Part shown: piece after piece, positions 9,188 through 18,787 of the stretch
Layout: the number at the start of each line of letters is the position of its first letter
Position numbering within the stretch: position 1 is the first letter of the stretch
The notes under the pieces: model-generated
Seen by the model: the letters and a program-made list of their open reading frames with translations, nothing else
Told to the model about the DNA's origin: nothing
Database searches by the model: none
Translations under genes and position numbers: made by a program
Assembly (NCBI GenBank): GCA_965261055.1
Contig: OZ253440.1
Span: forward strand, 1,116,001 to 1,180,000
DNA from: G965261055 sp965261055 [NCBI: Fibrobacteria bacterium]
Lineage (GTDB): Bacteria; Fibrobacterota; Fibrobacteria; UBA11236
Direction of reading: 5' to 3'
Length of the DNA stretch: 64,000 bases

Positions 9188-11080
9188 TCAACGGTAACAC
9201 AAATACTCTAAAGAAAAATACCCTAATCCTTTTGTCATTGATCGTATCGTCGTTGTATAACCGAGAGTAGCTTTCAAAGTTATTTCCGCTTCTATTTTTA
9301 TCATTAAATCCATATTTTGTAAAGATTTAATCAAGGATTTTTCTTTTTCCAAATGTTGAACTACATTACCACAATACTGAACAGGAGTAAAAACGCATAA
9401 ACGCACAAAAGGTTCCTGTTTTCGCAATAAACTAGGAATGAAATATAAATTTAAAGCATCATACAATACTTTGTGCAACAAAACAGACGATATGTTTTCT
9501 TGATTGTGGTTTATATTCAGTAAAAGAACTGAAAATCCTATCAACTCCCCATAACCTAGAACTGGTTTTTTAACAAAGGATAAAAAAGCAGATTGAGCCA
9601 CTTTTAATAAATCTTCCTCTAAATCTACTTTTGATTTTAATTGCCTAGAACAACTAGGATAAATTTCATATTCTAATTCTAGACTCTGTTCTTTTAAAGA
9701 ACCTTTATTTTTTCCAATGTAAGATTCACTTAATTGATATTTCTCGTAATAAATTGGTTTAATTTTCCTCAAGACGACTGCTTGGGTTAATTTACATAAT
9801 CTTTTATAAAAAACTTGTAATTGTAGCTCTCCTAAAGTAGAAACAATCCATTGACCATTACTCTTATTCAAACGCACTTTAATAGATGGGTAGGCTTTCA
9901 ACAATGTTTGTATGCCATCTTCTAGTAAAGATAATTTTTCCTCTTTTTTCAACTCCAAAACTGCTTCTAATAAAGGTTCAGTTTTTAAAATTTGTTTGGA
10001 TTCTTTTATTCCCTCTGTAGTTAATACAGAACCTAAAGTTAATCTTCTGTCGTCATTACATGTCACAGCAACAATAGAACCAGCTTTAGCTGTTTGAATT
10101 GGGAGAAACTCTTGAGCTTTAATTTCACTTAACTCAGAGAAATTATGATAAGGTAAAGAAAAATCTTGATTTAATTTAACCCAATATTTTTTCTCATTCT
10201 CTAACTCTTGTGCTTCTAACACTTGTACCTTAAAAACAAAGCCTATTTCCGAACCTTTCTCTAAATATTCAGGAGTGAACCATATCAAACCATTTAAGAG
10301 TTGTCTAACTCCTATATTACGATAAGCAGATCCCATGTAAATTGGCATATATTCCTGACTCTGTACCGCTAATTTTAAACCATTTAAAATATCTTCTATT
10401 GGTATTGCTTCCTCATTTAAAAACAGCTGAGTTAGAGATTCACAATACAAAGAGGCAATATCAATTAATCTCTGAAAGTCATACTTTAGATCCTCCTGCA
10501 TACTTGAGGGAACCTCTCTAATAATAATTTCACGGGGATTTTTTGCGTTGTAATATAATGCTTTTTGATTTAAAACATCTATGATTCCTTTTAGCTGCCC
10601 TTCACGATAAAGAGGTCTTGAAAGAATCAACGCCTTAACCTCCAAAACATCTTCTAAAGAAATAACCAAATCATTTAAATTTAGATGTAGTCTATCTAAT
10701 TTATTAATAAAACAAATTGATGGTAGCTTCTTTTCTTTTGCTTTTTTCCAAACATTTAAAGTTTGTGATTCTATACCGTCTACTGCAGAAATCAAAATAA
10801 GACTACTTTCAGCAGCACTCAAACTTAAATCAACTTCTACTTCAAAATCAAGATGACCTGGAGTATCTAATAAGCCTAATCTTTCTTGTTTCCAGTTTAA
10901 AGAAATACAACTTGATTCTATCGTGATTCCCCTAGTTCTTTCTTCTTCTAAAAAATCTAAAGCGGTTACACCTTCTTCTATTTCCCCACATGCAGAAATC
11001 GTATAAGAAAAGTATAACAACCTTTCACAAAGAGTTGTTTTACCTGAATCAACATGAGCAATGACGGCAATATTTTTCAT
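9188..11080 (-). CDS. EF-G-like translational GTPase (EF-G paralogue or TetM-sized)
   Basis: A translational GTPase of about 630 residues. The ATG at 11080 is chosen because it starts right before the G domain (MKNIAVIAHVDSGKTT). G motifs visible are G1 AHVDSGKTT (8-16), G2 RGITI, G3 DTPGHLDF and G4 NKLD. The C-terminus ends GYTTTIRSMTKGLGYFSLEY, resembling the EF-G domain V end. It is shorter than ordinary EF-G (about 700) and close to TetM-type ribosome-protection proteins (about 640). In the domain IV loop an INHN sequence keeps a His where EF-G has its catalytic-tip His. It lies where fusA usually lies relative to rpsJ, but rpsL, rpsG and tuf are not beside it. Whether it is the main EF-G, a second EF-G or a protection protein cannot be settled here; divergence favours a paralogue. 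Confidence 0.75.
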   Translation of the reverse strand: MKNIAVIAHVDSGKTTLCERLLYFSYTISACGEIEEGVTALDFLEEERTRGITIESSCISLNWKQERLGLLDTPGHLDFEVEVDLSLSAAESSLILISAVDGIESQTLNVWKKAKEKKLPSICFINKLDRLHLNLNDLVISLEDVLEVKALILSRPLYREGQLKGIIDVLNQKALYYNAKNPREIIIREVPSSMQEDLKYDFQRLIDIASLYCESLTQLFLNEEAIPIEDILNGLKLAVQSQEYMPIYMGSAYRNIGVRQLLNGLIWFTPEYLEKGSEIGFVFKVQVLEAQELENEKKYWVKLNQDFSLPYHNFSELSEIKAQEFLPIQTAKAGSIVAVTCNDDRRLTLGSVLTTEGIKESKQILKTEPLLEAVLELKKEEKLSLLEDGIQTLLKAYPSIKVRLNKSNGQWIVSTLGELQLQVFYKRLCKLTQAVVLRKIKPIYYEKYQLSESYIGKNKGSLKEQSLELEYEIYPSCSRQLKSKVDLEEDLLKVAQSAFLSFVKKPVLGYGELIGFSVLLLNINHNQENISSVLLHKVLYDALNLYFIPSLLRKQEPFVRLCVFTPVQYCGNVVQHLEKEKSLIKSLQNMDLMIKIEAEITLKATLGYTTTIRSMTKGLGYFSLEYLCYR

Positions 11081-11222
11081 TTGTACAAAAGCAAGAAGTT
11101 TAGATCCCAAGTTCTATAAGATTCTAAACAACAAGTTAAGTACAATACTATTTAGAAGCAGTAAAAATTTAAACTCAATTTTTTTCAACCATCAAATTTA
11201 TAAAAACTACAGGAATTAAATA

Positions 11223-11251
11223 AAAAAGCACCTCTTTCATAGTTGCTTTTT
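11223..11251 (-). terminator. Terminator hairpin after the BIG2 lipoprotein gene
   Basis: An 8-base perfect inverted repeat, AAAAAGCA at 11223-11230 and TGCTTTTT at 11244-11251, with a 13-base loop. On the minus strand the stem is followed by a T run. It lies 47 bases beyond the stop of the 11298-12713 gene, so it fits its terminator. The stem is A/T rich, so strength is uncertain. Confidence 0.5.
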
Positions 11252-11277
11252 CATTATCACATTCTATCACACAAAAT

Positions 11278-11299
11278 TTTAGTCACTCTTTAGTCACTC
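11278..11299. repeat. Perfect tandem 11-base repeat at the stop of the BIG2 gene
   Basis: TTTAGTCACTC occurs twice without a gap, 11278-11288 and 11289-11299. The second copy overlaps the stop codon of the BIG2 lipoprotein gene. The period of 11 bases is about one helical turn. Similar short tandem pairs lie at 13472-13491, 18733-18755 and 36155-36174, three of the four close to or inside BIG2 genes. Confidence 0.8.
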
Positions 11300-12713
11300 A
11301 ATTCGTTACCGTAATAATTACTATCGCTGTTTTATCACTGTCAAAAACTGAAGTCGCCGTAATTGTAGCACTGCCTAGAGCAACTCCCGTAACAACACCA
11401 TCTATAACTGTTGCAATAGACATATTACTTGAGGACCACCTTACATTCTGCGAAGCACCTCCTTCAACCTCTACCATCACAGTTAAGCTTATATTTTCTT
11501 CTAAATTTATACTCGTAGTTGTGCTCAGCAATGTCACTACTATTACCTTTGGTTCTATAACATTAACTGTAGCTTCTGCTAATTTTGTAGGATCAAAAAC
11601 AGATCTCGCTGTAATCGTTGCCCGCCCTTGAGACAAACCAGTTACAATGATACTGTCAGCACTCATAGTTATGCTTACAATGCTACTATCACTAATACTA
11701 TAAACCACACTAGAGTTAGCTTGATTCAATATCAGCACAGTTAAATTTAATATTTGAGTCTCTCCAACAACAACAGAAGATCCCGTTGGCTCCAATATAA
11801 CATCGGTTACAATAGGAGGTAAGATAATAAGAACTGAAACTGTATCTGCTTTAGATGTATCAACTACAGAGGAAACAATGATATTAACTCTAGTTTCTCC
11901 AGTTGCCACTACACCAACAGCAGTTATTAAACCGTTTGCACTCACTGTTGCTAGACTAGTATCACTACTCATCCATACCACAGAAGTATCAACACGTCCA
12001 CCCTCTATCTCAACATCTACATCGAGAAGGAGAGCATCTGAAACTGTAATCATATATGGTCCATTTTGTCTGATCTCAACTGATGTAACACTTGGTAGAG
12101 GCTTCACTATAAGTAAAAAAGAATCTGATTTTGTCGCGTCTGCTCTTGCAGTCGCTATGATAGTAACTTCGCCCTTCTTTTTGGCAGTAAGCATTCCTCT
12201 TATGTTAACATCAGCTATATCATTGTCCGTACTATGCCAAGACACATCAGTTGAGACATTACCCACAACGCCAACAGATACAACTAATTGTTCTGTTACT
12301 CCAGCTGTTAATTCTAAACTATCATCTAAAACTTGTCCTGCAATATTAACAGCAGTGACTCTACTCACTTCTGTAACTTGGATTGTAATATTAGCTGATT
12401 TAGTTATGTCAAGTCTAGAAGCTGCTGTAATAACGACCATGCCTCTAGACTGAGTAACAATAAGTCCACTATCATTTACCGTAGCAATATCACTATTATC
12501 ACTAAACCAAATTAAAGAAGTATCTGGTGTTCCCTCTTTAACAAAAGAAACTCTAACCTGACTTTGTTCTCCCAATCTAATATTTGCATCACTTACTGTT
12601 AAATCAAAAGAAGTTATTGTTGAAGATACTGGGTCTGTTGTTGATTTACAGTTTAAAAACACTAAACTGAGAATAAAAAGAATGGTTAAATTTCCCAAAT
12701 ACAAAGATTTCAT
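11298..12713 (-). CDS. Lipoprotein with five BIG2 immunoglobulin-like repeats
   Basis: A 471-residue secreted protein. The ATG at 12713 is preferred over 12728 because GGGGAA lies 8 bases upstream and it leads straight into a Lys start and a hydrophobic segment ending FLNCKS, a lipobox with Asn before the lipidated Cys. The rest is five repeats of about 85-90 residues, each ending in the BIG2 pattern S-x-x-x-x-I-A-T-V followed by G-L-V-T-x-x-x-x-G and then I-x-A-T-S-x-x-D-x-T-K. BIG2 domains are found in intimins and other bacterial surface proteins and often take part in adhesion. The gene stands alone, with a terminator-like hairpin downstream. No catalytic domain is visible. Function beyond a surface-exposed spacer or adhesin cannot be stated. 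Confidence 0.85.
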   Translation of the reverse strand: MKSLYLGNLTILFILSLVFLNCKSTTDPVSSTITSFDLTVSDANIRLGEQSQVRVSFVKEGTPDTSLIWFSDNSDIATVNDSGLIVTQSRGMVVITAASRLDITKSANITIQVTEVSRVTAVNIAGQVLDDSLELTAGVTEQLVVSVGVVGNVSTDVSWHSTDNDIADVNIRGMLTAKKKGEVTIIATARADATKSDSFLLIVKPLPSVTSVEIRQNGPYMITVSDALLLDVDVEIEGGRVDTSVVWMSSDTSLATVSANGLITAVGVVATGETRVNIIVSSVVDTSKADTVSVLIILPPIVTDVILEPTGSSVVVGETQILNLTVLILNQANSSVVYSISDSSIVSITMSADSIIVTGLSQGRATITARSVFDPTKLAEATVNVIEPKVIVVTLLSTTTSINLEENISLTVMVEVEGGASQNVRWSSSNMSIATVIDGVVTGVALGSATITATSVFDSDKTAIVIITVTN

Positions 12714-13074
12714 ATCAAAATTCCCCATGTTTATATAAAAAGTTATGTTAGAACAGATTTATCATCAATAATAGAATATTTGTTTTTAAAGTTAAACTTT
12801 ATTTCAAAATAATTCATTTTATAAGGTGCAAATCCTTCTCAAACTTTATTCTCGGTCACTAACCACATATATTAGAATATTAGAATTTTGCATTTCCGCT
12901 AATGTTGAATTATAAGTAAGATAGAACCATGCATTAGAAAACCCATGTAAATATGCTTTTAAAGCACATAAATTCGTTAATAATTGTTACTACTAATGGA
13001 AAAGAAGCAAGAGAAAGATTTAAACAGGGTTTAAGTATAGAGTAATTAAAAAGTGAATAGAAATAAATAAAAGG

Positions 13075-13105
13075 TTGACAAAAAGTTTATAATTTGGGGT
13101 ATAAA
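13075..13105 (+). promoter_or_regulatory. Possible sigma70-type promoter upstream of a 58-codon frame
   Basis: A perfect -35 box TTGACA (13075-13080) is followed after 19 bases by TATAAA (13100-13105). The spacer is 2 bases longer than ideal. It faces the small open frame at 13192. Such boxes arise by chance in AT-rich DNA, so confidence is low. Confidence 0.35.
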
Positions 13106-13191
13106 AAGTAGGAATGAAAAATAACTAAGAAGGGCACTAATAAAACAACAATTGAAATGGATAAACAAATAAAGGGTAAACGATAAAAACA

Positions 13192-13368
13192 ATGAACAAT
13201 AAAATCGCACACATAGCGGTATTAATTTTAAAAATGAGTGTTATAGGGGTTAAGTTTTGGGTAACCGCGTTAGGTTATCACATTTGCATGGTACTTACCC
13301 GAGAGAGTTTATGGGTTAAATTTCAGAAAAAACATACAGATACAAGGGGGAATAAAAATGAAAAATGA
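13192..13368 (+). CDS. Possible 58-residue hydrophobic small protein
   Basis: An ATG-started frame of 58 codons. The first 40 residues are mostly hydrophobic (MNNKIAHIAVLILKMSVIGV at the start), then the chain turns basic with a Lys-rich tail ending RGNKNEK. No family is recognised. The upstream promoter-like boxes and the GGG-rich composition, unlike the flanking AT-rich DNA, are the only support. No clear ribosome binding site is seen. Confidence 0.2.
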   Translation: MNNKIAHIAVLILKMSVIGVKFWVTALGYHICMVLTRESLWVKFQKKHTDTRGNKNEK

Positions 13369-13957
13369 ATTAAGACAAATTACCTGTAATAGAAGTTATA
13401 TATCTAAGCCTATTAAAAATAAATAGAGCATTATTACTTTTCAAAAGTAAATTATCCCCTATTATATAAATATAAGTCAAAATAAGTCAAATTATCAAAT
13501 CCAGAAAAAGGGGTTAGCATATTAATTAGATTCAATTGTTAAATAATTCTCTATACAATCTATCGTATTATAAGAGGTTAAATCTGTAATATCATTTCCT
13601 CAAATGATAAGATTTGCGTTAATAATATTGTATTTATTTTTTTCTTATTTTTTTCTTCAAACTACATGAGATCACAGGCCTTGAGTAAAAGTAATGTAGC
13701 AAGAGAGATTATCAACAATTTTTCAATATTAGTTTTATTTAACAATTTATATTCCTTAAAGGGATAGAAAGAATACATTCAATTCGTATACTTATTCTTT
13801 GTTTTATAAAAATTATTCTTCCAAATTAAAATTGTACAAAGTTTAAGTTTCATTCTACACTCAATACAACAAATAAAACTCCATTTACATTTTCAAAAAT
13901 CTTTACTATTTTTTTTCCAAATTTTACCTATTTACCTAAAAGCTAAAGGACATTATT

Positions 13958-14194
13958 ATGAGTCGAGTTTGCGATGTAACCAGACGAGGAAGTCTTAAAG
14001 GAATGCAAGTTTCTCATGCTATGAACCATACGATTAAACACCAACAGATTAACTTAAGAAAAAAAAAATTTTGGCTACCAACTGAAAATCGTTGGGTCAT
14101 TTTACGTATCAGTTCTAAGGGCATCCGTGAAATCAATAAAAACGGTATAGAAGCTGTTTACGCGAAAGTAAAGCAAAATAAAAAAGCAGAATAG
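13958..14194 (+). CDS. rpmB: 50S ribosomal protein L28
   Basis: L28 (78 residues) binds 23S rRNA near the E site. The start MSRVCDVTRRGSLKGMQVSH and the NLRKKKFWLP segment are diagnostic. An AAAGGA box precedes the ATG by 7 bases. L28 often carries a zinc CxxC in some lineages; here only one Cys (residue 5) is present, so this is the zinc-free type. It stands alone, without rpmG (L33). Confidence 0.96.
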   Translation: MSRVCDVTRRGSLKGMQVSHAMNHTIKHQQINLRKKKFWLPTENRWVILRISSKGIREINKNGIEAVYAKVKQNKKAE

Positions 14195-14218
14195 TTTAAT
14201 TGACTCTATTTAAGTAGC

Positions 14219-14244
14219 TAAATAAACAAAATTTCGTTTATTTA
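14219..14244 (+). terminator. AT-rich terminator hairpin after rpmB
   Basis: A 9-base perfect inverted repeat, TAAATAAAC (14219-14227) and GTTTATTTA (14236-14244), with an 8-base loop, 25 bases after the rpmB stop. T-rich sequence follows. The stem has only one G-C pair, so it is probably weak. Confidence 0.45.
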
Positions 14245-14432
14245 TTACTTATTTGGTTTAAACTATTTGTATAGGATTTGTCTTTGCATTACGAATAAAC
14301 CTGCTTTCGTTCAAATAAGCTCCTCAATATATCTTAATAAAAAGAGTTTTATAAATAATTTAAATGTAGATACATTTTCAATTGTAGTTTAATTTAGTAG
14401 ATAATACCATTTTTAAAAACTATTATTGAACT

Positions 14433-15176
14433 GTGAATTCCTTGAACTATACAAATACTATTATTGAGCTAGCTCAATCTCCTCAACATAGAGGGGCTTA
14501 TTTTATAGAAGATGCCCATAGTAAGGGCTTAGCTCTTCTAGAAGCTAAACATAATGATATCAAATGTTATTGGCTCATTGACATTGAAAAAGAAAGCGTC
14601 TATTCCTGCCGTTTTTTTGCTTATGGTGGAACTCTTTCCTTAGCTTTAGGAGAGGTATTATGTCAATTAGCTGAAGAAAAAACAGTTCAAGAAGCCTTAA
14701 AAATTACCCCTAAAATGGTTGACTCTGTGCTAAGAGATGACCCCCTAGTTGAAGCATTAGACCCTCAACATCTAGAACCTATTAAAAATCTAGTTTTAAT
14801 ATTGGCTCAGGCTTATCCTCAAGCAAAAAAAGTCACTCAATTACAAAAAGAAATTAAACAATCTAATTTTAAAAAATCATTAGATATTGCTTCCTTATCT
14901 GAACAAGAAAAGAAATGGACAAACACAAGTCTTGAAGAAAAAAAACAAGCGATTGAAAGCGTTTTAGATGAACATATTCGTGCTGGACTACAAATGGACG
15001 GTGGCGACATTACCATTCTTGATATTGAAGACCATTATCGTGTCTTGATCCGCTGGGAAGGTGCTTGTGGAGGCTGTTCTTCTTCTAGTGGAGCGACTCT
15101 TTCTTTCGTTGAAAATAAACTTAGAGATACTTTATTCAGTAAAATTGAAATCATTCAACCTGAGAATACTTTATGA
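14433..15176 (+). CDS. NifU-like protein: degenerate IscU domain plus NFU domain
   Basis: A 247-residue protein in two parts. The C-terminal NFU domain (about 163-240) keeps DGGD (189-192) and the iron-sulfur binding CxxC in ACGGC (Cys212, Cys215), so it can probably carry and deliver a [4Fe-4S] cluster. The N-terminal part resembles an IscU/NifU scaffold domain (CRFFAYGGT, then helix), but the active-site Cys of the usual YGCG motif is Gly here (YGGT, 64-67) and the other scaffold Cys are not at recognisable places. It is therefore likely not a working scaffold. GTG is the start. The end overlaps sufB as TTATGA, placing it first in the suf operon. It may act as the cluster carrier for SufBCD products. 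Confidence 0.8.
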   Translation: MNSLNYTNTIIELAQSPQHRGAYFIEDAHSKGLALLEAKHNDIKCYWLIDIEKESVYSCRFFAYGGTLSLALGEVLCQLAEEKTVQEALKITPKMVDSVLRDDPLVEALDPQHLEPIKNLVLILAQAYPQAKKVTQLQKEIKQSNFKKSLDIASLSEQEKKWTNTSLEEKKQAIESVLDEHIRAGLQMDGGDITILDIEDHYRVLIRWEGACGGCSSSSGATLSFVENKLRDTLFSKIEIIQPENTL

Positions 15177-16618
15177 CAAGATCTAACCAAGAAATTGTAG
15201 ATCAAAATAAAGAATATCGTTATAGCTTTAAAAGTGATATTGAAACAGAGCTTATTGAAAAAGGCTTAAATGAAGATGTTATTCACTTTCTTTCAAAGAA
15301 AAAAAAAGAACCTTCTTTCATGCTTGATTTTAGGCTTAAAGCCTACAAAAAATGGTTAACAATGAAAGAACCCCATTGGGCTAAATCAAAGTATCAAAAT
15401 ATTGATTATCAAAATATCATTTATCATGCTGAACCTAAACCTAAAGAAAAGCTTAAAAGCATGGATGAGGTTGACCCCGAATTAATCCGTACTTTTGACA
15501 AACTAGGAGTTCCACTTGATGAAAGAAAACAACTTGCTAATGTAGCCGTTGATGCCGTATTTGATAGTGTAAGTGTTGCAACAACACATCGCAAAAAATT
15601 AATGGAAGTGGGTATTATCTTTTGTTCTATTCGAGAAGCCCTCCAAGAATATCCTGAGCTTGTGGCAAAATATCTAGGGTCTGTTGTTCCTATCGGTGAC
15701 AACTATTTTGCAGCTCTTAATTCTGCCGTTTTTAGTGATGGTTCTTTTGTGTACATCCCCAAAAATACCATCAGCCCTATGGAGCTTTCAACATACTTTA
15801 GAATCAACACTGAAGACTCTGGACAATTCGAACGCACTTTAATTATTTGTGAAGCAAATAGTTATGTCTCTTATTTAGAAGGATGTACTGCACCTAAATT
15901 TGATACAAATCAACTTCATGCTGCTGTCGTTGAGCTAGTTACTATGGACAATTCTGAAATCAAATACAGTACCGTTCAAAATTGGTATGCTGGCGACCCC
16001 GAAACAGGACTAGGTGGCATTTATAATTTTGTAACAAAACGAGGCTTGTGTAAAGGACATCATTCTAAAATATCTTGGACGCAAGTTGAAACAGGTTCTG
16101 CAATTACTTGGAAATATCCTAGTTGTATTCTACAAGGAGATTACTCCAAGGGAGAGTTTTATTCTGTTGCTCTAACAAACGGAAAAATGCAAGCAGATAC
16201 TGGTACAAAGATGATCCATATTGGCAATAATACTCAATCAAAAATCATCTCTAAAGGAATCTCTTCAGATAATTCTAATAATGCCTATCGTGGTCTTGTA
16301 AAAGTTAGTCCTCAAGCAAAAAACGCTCGAAACTATAGTCAATGCGATAGTATGCTTATTGGAGAAAATTGTGGTGCACATACTTATCCCTATATTGAAG
16401 TATCTAATTCTCTTACTCAAATTGAACACGAAGCAACAACTTCTAAAATTAGTCAAGAACAACTCTTTTATCTTGAATCTAGAGGTATTGAACAAGAAGA
16501 GGCCGTTAGCCTTATTATTAATGGCTTCTGCAAAGAAGTCTTTAATCAACTTCCAATGGAGTTTGCTGTTGAAGCAAGACAACTCCTATCTCTCAAACTA
16601 GAAAACAGTATAGGATAA
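15173..16618 (+). CDS. sufB: Fe-S assembly scaffold SufB
   Basis: SufB (481 residues) is the scaffold subunit of the SufBC2D complex, where clusters are built in the cytoplasm. Family marks include the [18 protein letters not shown] start, [19 protein letters not shown], the YLEGCTAP motif, [20 protein letters not shown], and the C-terminal [17 protein letters not shown] block shared with SufD. It overlaps the NifU-like gene by 4 bases and is followed one base later by sufC. No sufS desulfurase is in the operon. Confidence 0.98.
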   Translation: MTRSNQEIVDQNKEYRYSFKSDIETELIEKGLNEDVIHFLSKKKKEPSFMLDFRLKAYKKWLTMKEPHWAKSKYQNIDYQNIIYHAEPKPKEKLKSMDEVDPELIRTFDKLGVPLDERKQLANVAVDAVFDSVSVATTHRKKLMEVGIIFCSIREALQEYPELVAKYLGSVVPIGDNYFAALNSAVFSDGSFVYIPKNTISPMELSTYFRINTEDSGQFERTLIICEANSYVSYLEGCTAPKFDTNQLHAAVVELVTMDNSEIKYSTVQNWYAGDPETGLGGIYNFVTKRGLCKGHHSKISWTQVETGSAITWKYPSCILQGDYSKGEFYSVALTNGKMQADTGTKMIHIGNNTQSKIISKGISSDNSNNAYRGLVKVSPQAKNARNYSQCDSMLIGENCGAHTYPYIEVSNSLTQIEHEATTSKISQEQLFYLESRGIEQEEAVSLIINGFCKEVFNQLPMEFAVEARQLLSLKLENSIG

Positions 16619-16619
16619 A

Positions 16620-17369
16620 ATGTTAGAAATAAAATCTCTTCAAGTTACAATTGAAAGTACAGACCAATCCATTTTGAAAGGGATTGATTTAAAAATCAAT
16701 AAAGGAGAAGTTCACGCTATTATGGGGCCAAATGGTTCTGGAAAAAGCACTTTATCCAAAGTTATCGCTGGTCATCCTAGCTATAGCATTTCTCAAGGAG
16801 ATATTTTACTAGACAATATCTCTATCTTAGAAACAGAAATACACGAGCGAGCCCTTAAAGGTATTTTTATGGGTTTTCAATATCCTGTTGAAATTCCAGG
16901 AATCAACAATGCAGAATTTTTACATACAGCATATAATGCTAAAAGAAAATATCAAGGATTAGACCCTATTGATGCTCTTGATTTTGACATTTTACTGGAA
17001 GAAAAACTCAAACAACTCAAAGCAGATCAAAAATATAAAGAACGAGCTCTCAACGATAGCTTTTCTGGTGGTGAAAAGAAACGCAATGAAATATTACAAC
17101 TCTCTATCCTAAACCCTAAAGTAGCCATCTTAGATGAAACAGATTCTGGTCTTGACATAGACTCTCTTAAAATTGTAGCCGATGGCATTAATTTGTTTCG
17201 TAATTCTGAGAACTCTGTCTTACTTATTACACACTATCAAAGACTATTAGATTACATTAAACCCAATTTTGTTCATGTTTTGTATAATGGTAAAATTGTT
17301 CAATCAGGAGACGCGTCTTTGGCTTTAAAATTAGAAAAGAAAGGCTATAACTGGATTACTTCAAATTAA
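16620..17369 (+). CDS. sufC: Fe-S assembly ATPase SufC
   Basis: SufC (249 residues) is the ABC-type ATPase of SufBC2D. Walker A is GPNGSGKST (36-44), the SufC-specific signature is SGGEKKRNEI, Walker B reads VAILDETDSGLDID, and a switch His follows in ITHYQRLL. It sits between sufB and sufD with spacers of 1 and 7 bases. Confidence 0.98.
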   Translation: MLEIKSLQVTIESTDQSILKGIDLKINKGEVHAIMGPNGSGKSTLSKVIAGHPSYSISQGDILLDNISILETEIHERALKGIFMGFQYPVEIPGINNAEFLHTAYNAKRKYQGLDPIDALDFDILLEEKLKQLKADQKYKERALNDSFSGGEKKRNEILQLSILNPKVAILDETDSGLDIDSLKIVADGINLFRNSENSVLLITHYQRLLDYIKPNFVHVLYNGKIVQSGDASLALKLEKKGYNWITSN

Positions 17370-17376
17370 GAAGCTA

Positions 17377-18558
17377 ATGGAACAACTTTCTTTACAACAA
17401 CAAGCACAACAAAAAAGCCTAAACACAAAAATCCCTCATGCTAAGGATGAAAGGTTTACATATGTTCCTACTCAATATTTTAAAACGCTAACTTCAAGCC
17501 ACCAAAATGATCCTTCAAAAAATCGTTTTTGTACACAAAACGAATACGATCAATTAACTGAAAATAAAAAATATTTTCTTCTTTTTGACAACGGTTTTTA
17601 TCAAGATCAAAGTCAACTTCCAGACGGCATTGAAGTTTTATCCTCTTTGTTTGAGCAAAAGGATTGGCAAACACACATTGAAGGAATGTTTAAAAATGAA
17701 AAAGACTGGTTAGCTCTGCAAGCGTTCTCTAATGCTCCAGCTTTAGCAATTCGTATCAAAAAAAGTATCAAAGCACCCATTCATCTAGTTTATTGTCATT
17801 CTGACAAAAATACACTTCCACAAAATTTTGTAGTTACAGTTTTTTTGGATGAACAAGTGGACATTCATTTGTCTGTAGAAATAATAGGTCATGAAAAAAC
17901 ACCCATTAATATGGTTTCAAACTTTTTTCTAAAACCTTATTCTAAGCTACATTATACTGCAAACCATAAAAATGTTTTGCCTCACTCTTGGTTTCATAAA
18001 CTCAATATTTGGCAAAAACAAAATTCCATTTTCAAAGGACACTCTATTTCTAAAGGAAGTCAAGAAGTTGCTCGAGAATCAGCCGATATATTTTTACTTG
18101 AACCTAAAACCCAGTTTAACTGGTATGGACTGTCTAAATTAAACTCTAAAAACCAATTTCACCGTCATTTAGAAGTACATCACCTTGCATCAGATACATT
18201 TTCCAATCAATTATTTAGAAATGTACTCACCGATCAAGCTAAATCTAGTGTTAACGGAACTATTTCTATCATTAAAGGAGTTAATCAAGTTAATGGTAAT
18301 CAATTAATTAATAATTTAATGCTTTCTGATCAATCTCAAAGTAACAATAAACCTAATCTTCAAATTTATGCAGATGATATTAAATGTTCTCATGGTGTTA
18401 CCGTTGGAAAATTAGATGAAAATCAATTAATTTATTTACAATCTCGTGGTTACAATAAAGAACAAGCCGAAAAAGCCCTTACCTTTGGGTTTTTATTAGA
18501 GCTTATCAAAGAAATAGAATCTCCTATAATCAGAAATTCTGTTCTTAAACATCTGTGA
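17377..18558 (+). CDS. sufD: Fe-S assembly protein SufD
   Basis: SufD (393 residues) pairs with SufB and SufC and is linked with iron entry during cluster building. The SufB/SufD beta-helix core is seen, with GHSISKGSQEVARESADIFL, FHRHLEVHHLASDT and the C-terminal SHGVTVGKLDENQLIYLQSRG region. The SufD-type ADDIKCSHGVTVG motif carries the conserved Cys and His. The N-terminal 100 residues are more variable, as is normal. It ends the operon. Confidence 0.95.
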   Translation: MEQLSLQQQAQQKSLNTKIPHAKDERFTYVPTQYFKTLTSSHQNDPSKNRFCTQNEYDQLTENKKYFLLFDNGFYQDQSQLPDGIEVLSSLFEQKDWQTHIEGMFKNEKDWLALQAFSNAPALAIRIKKSIKAPIHLVYCHSDKNTLPQNFVVTVFLDEQVDIHLSVEIIGHEKTPINMVSNFFLKPYSKLHYTANHKNVLPHSWFHKLNIWQKQNSIFKGHSISKGSQEVARESADIFLLEPKTQFNWYGLSKLNSKNQFHRHLEVHHLASDTFSNQLFRNVLTDQAKSSVNGTISIIKGVNQVNGNQLINNLMLSDQSQSNNKPNLQIYADDIKCSHGVTVGKLDENQLIYLQSRGYNKEQAEKALTFGFLLELIKEIESPIIRNSVLKHL

Positions 18559-18732
18559 TCATAGTGTTTTTAAATACGACCGTCTCATGAAGCATTATTT
18601 GAATTTATTGATTTAGTAAAATACTTCTTGTACATGATCTCAAGATAAATTGCTCGTTTTTTGTTCTTTAAAGCACTATCACTTTTTTATTAACTTGAGA
18701 ACAGAATGTTCATCTTGCGTCAATTCTAACTA

Positions 18733-18755
18733 GTTACACAAAAGGTTACACAAAA
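18733..18755. repeat. Paired 11-base direct repeat after the large BIG2 gene
   Basis: GTTACACAAAA occurs at 18733-18743 and 18745-18755, a period of 12 bases. It lies about 30 bases beyond the stop codon of the 1134-residue BIG2 gene and in the space shared with sufD. Compare the tandem pair at 11278. Confidence 0.7.
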
Positions 18756-18787
18756 AAAGAACCCTTTAGGATAATTATATTTTACTG

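Larger units (their letters stand above)
12714..13957. other. Gene-poor AT-rich stretch between the BIG2 gene and rpmB
   Basis: About 1.2 kb without a convincing gene. It holds a sigma70-like promoter at 13075-13105, a 58-codon open frame at 13192-13368 (plus) and a 46-codon open stretch without a start codon at 12845-12986 (minus, translation ends IYVVSDRE). A perfect tandem 10-base repeat, ATAAGTCAAA, lies at 13472-13491. No tRNA-like or known riboswitch structure was seen. The open stretches may be relics of lost genes. Confidence 0.5.

Noticed and set aside
11878-12453. Long plus-strand open frame opposite the BIG2 lipoprotein gene
   Set aside because: It is the mirror of the Thr/Val/Ser-rich repeats on the other strand, with no ribosome binding site and low-complexity composition.
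13200-13330. Possible structured RNA (SRP or tmRNA-like) in the G-rich part of the gene-poor stretch
   Set aside because: None of the conserved core elements of 4.5S RNA, tmRNA or RNase P could be found; the bases fit an open frame instead.
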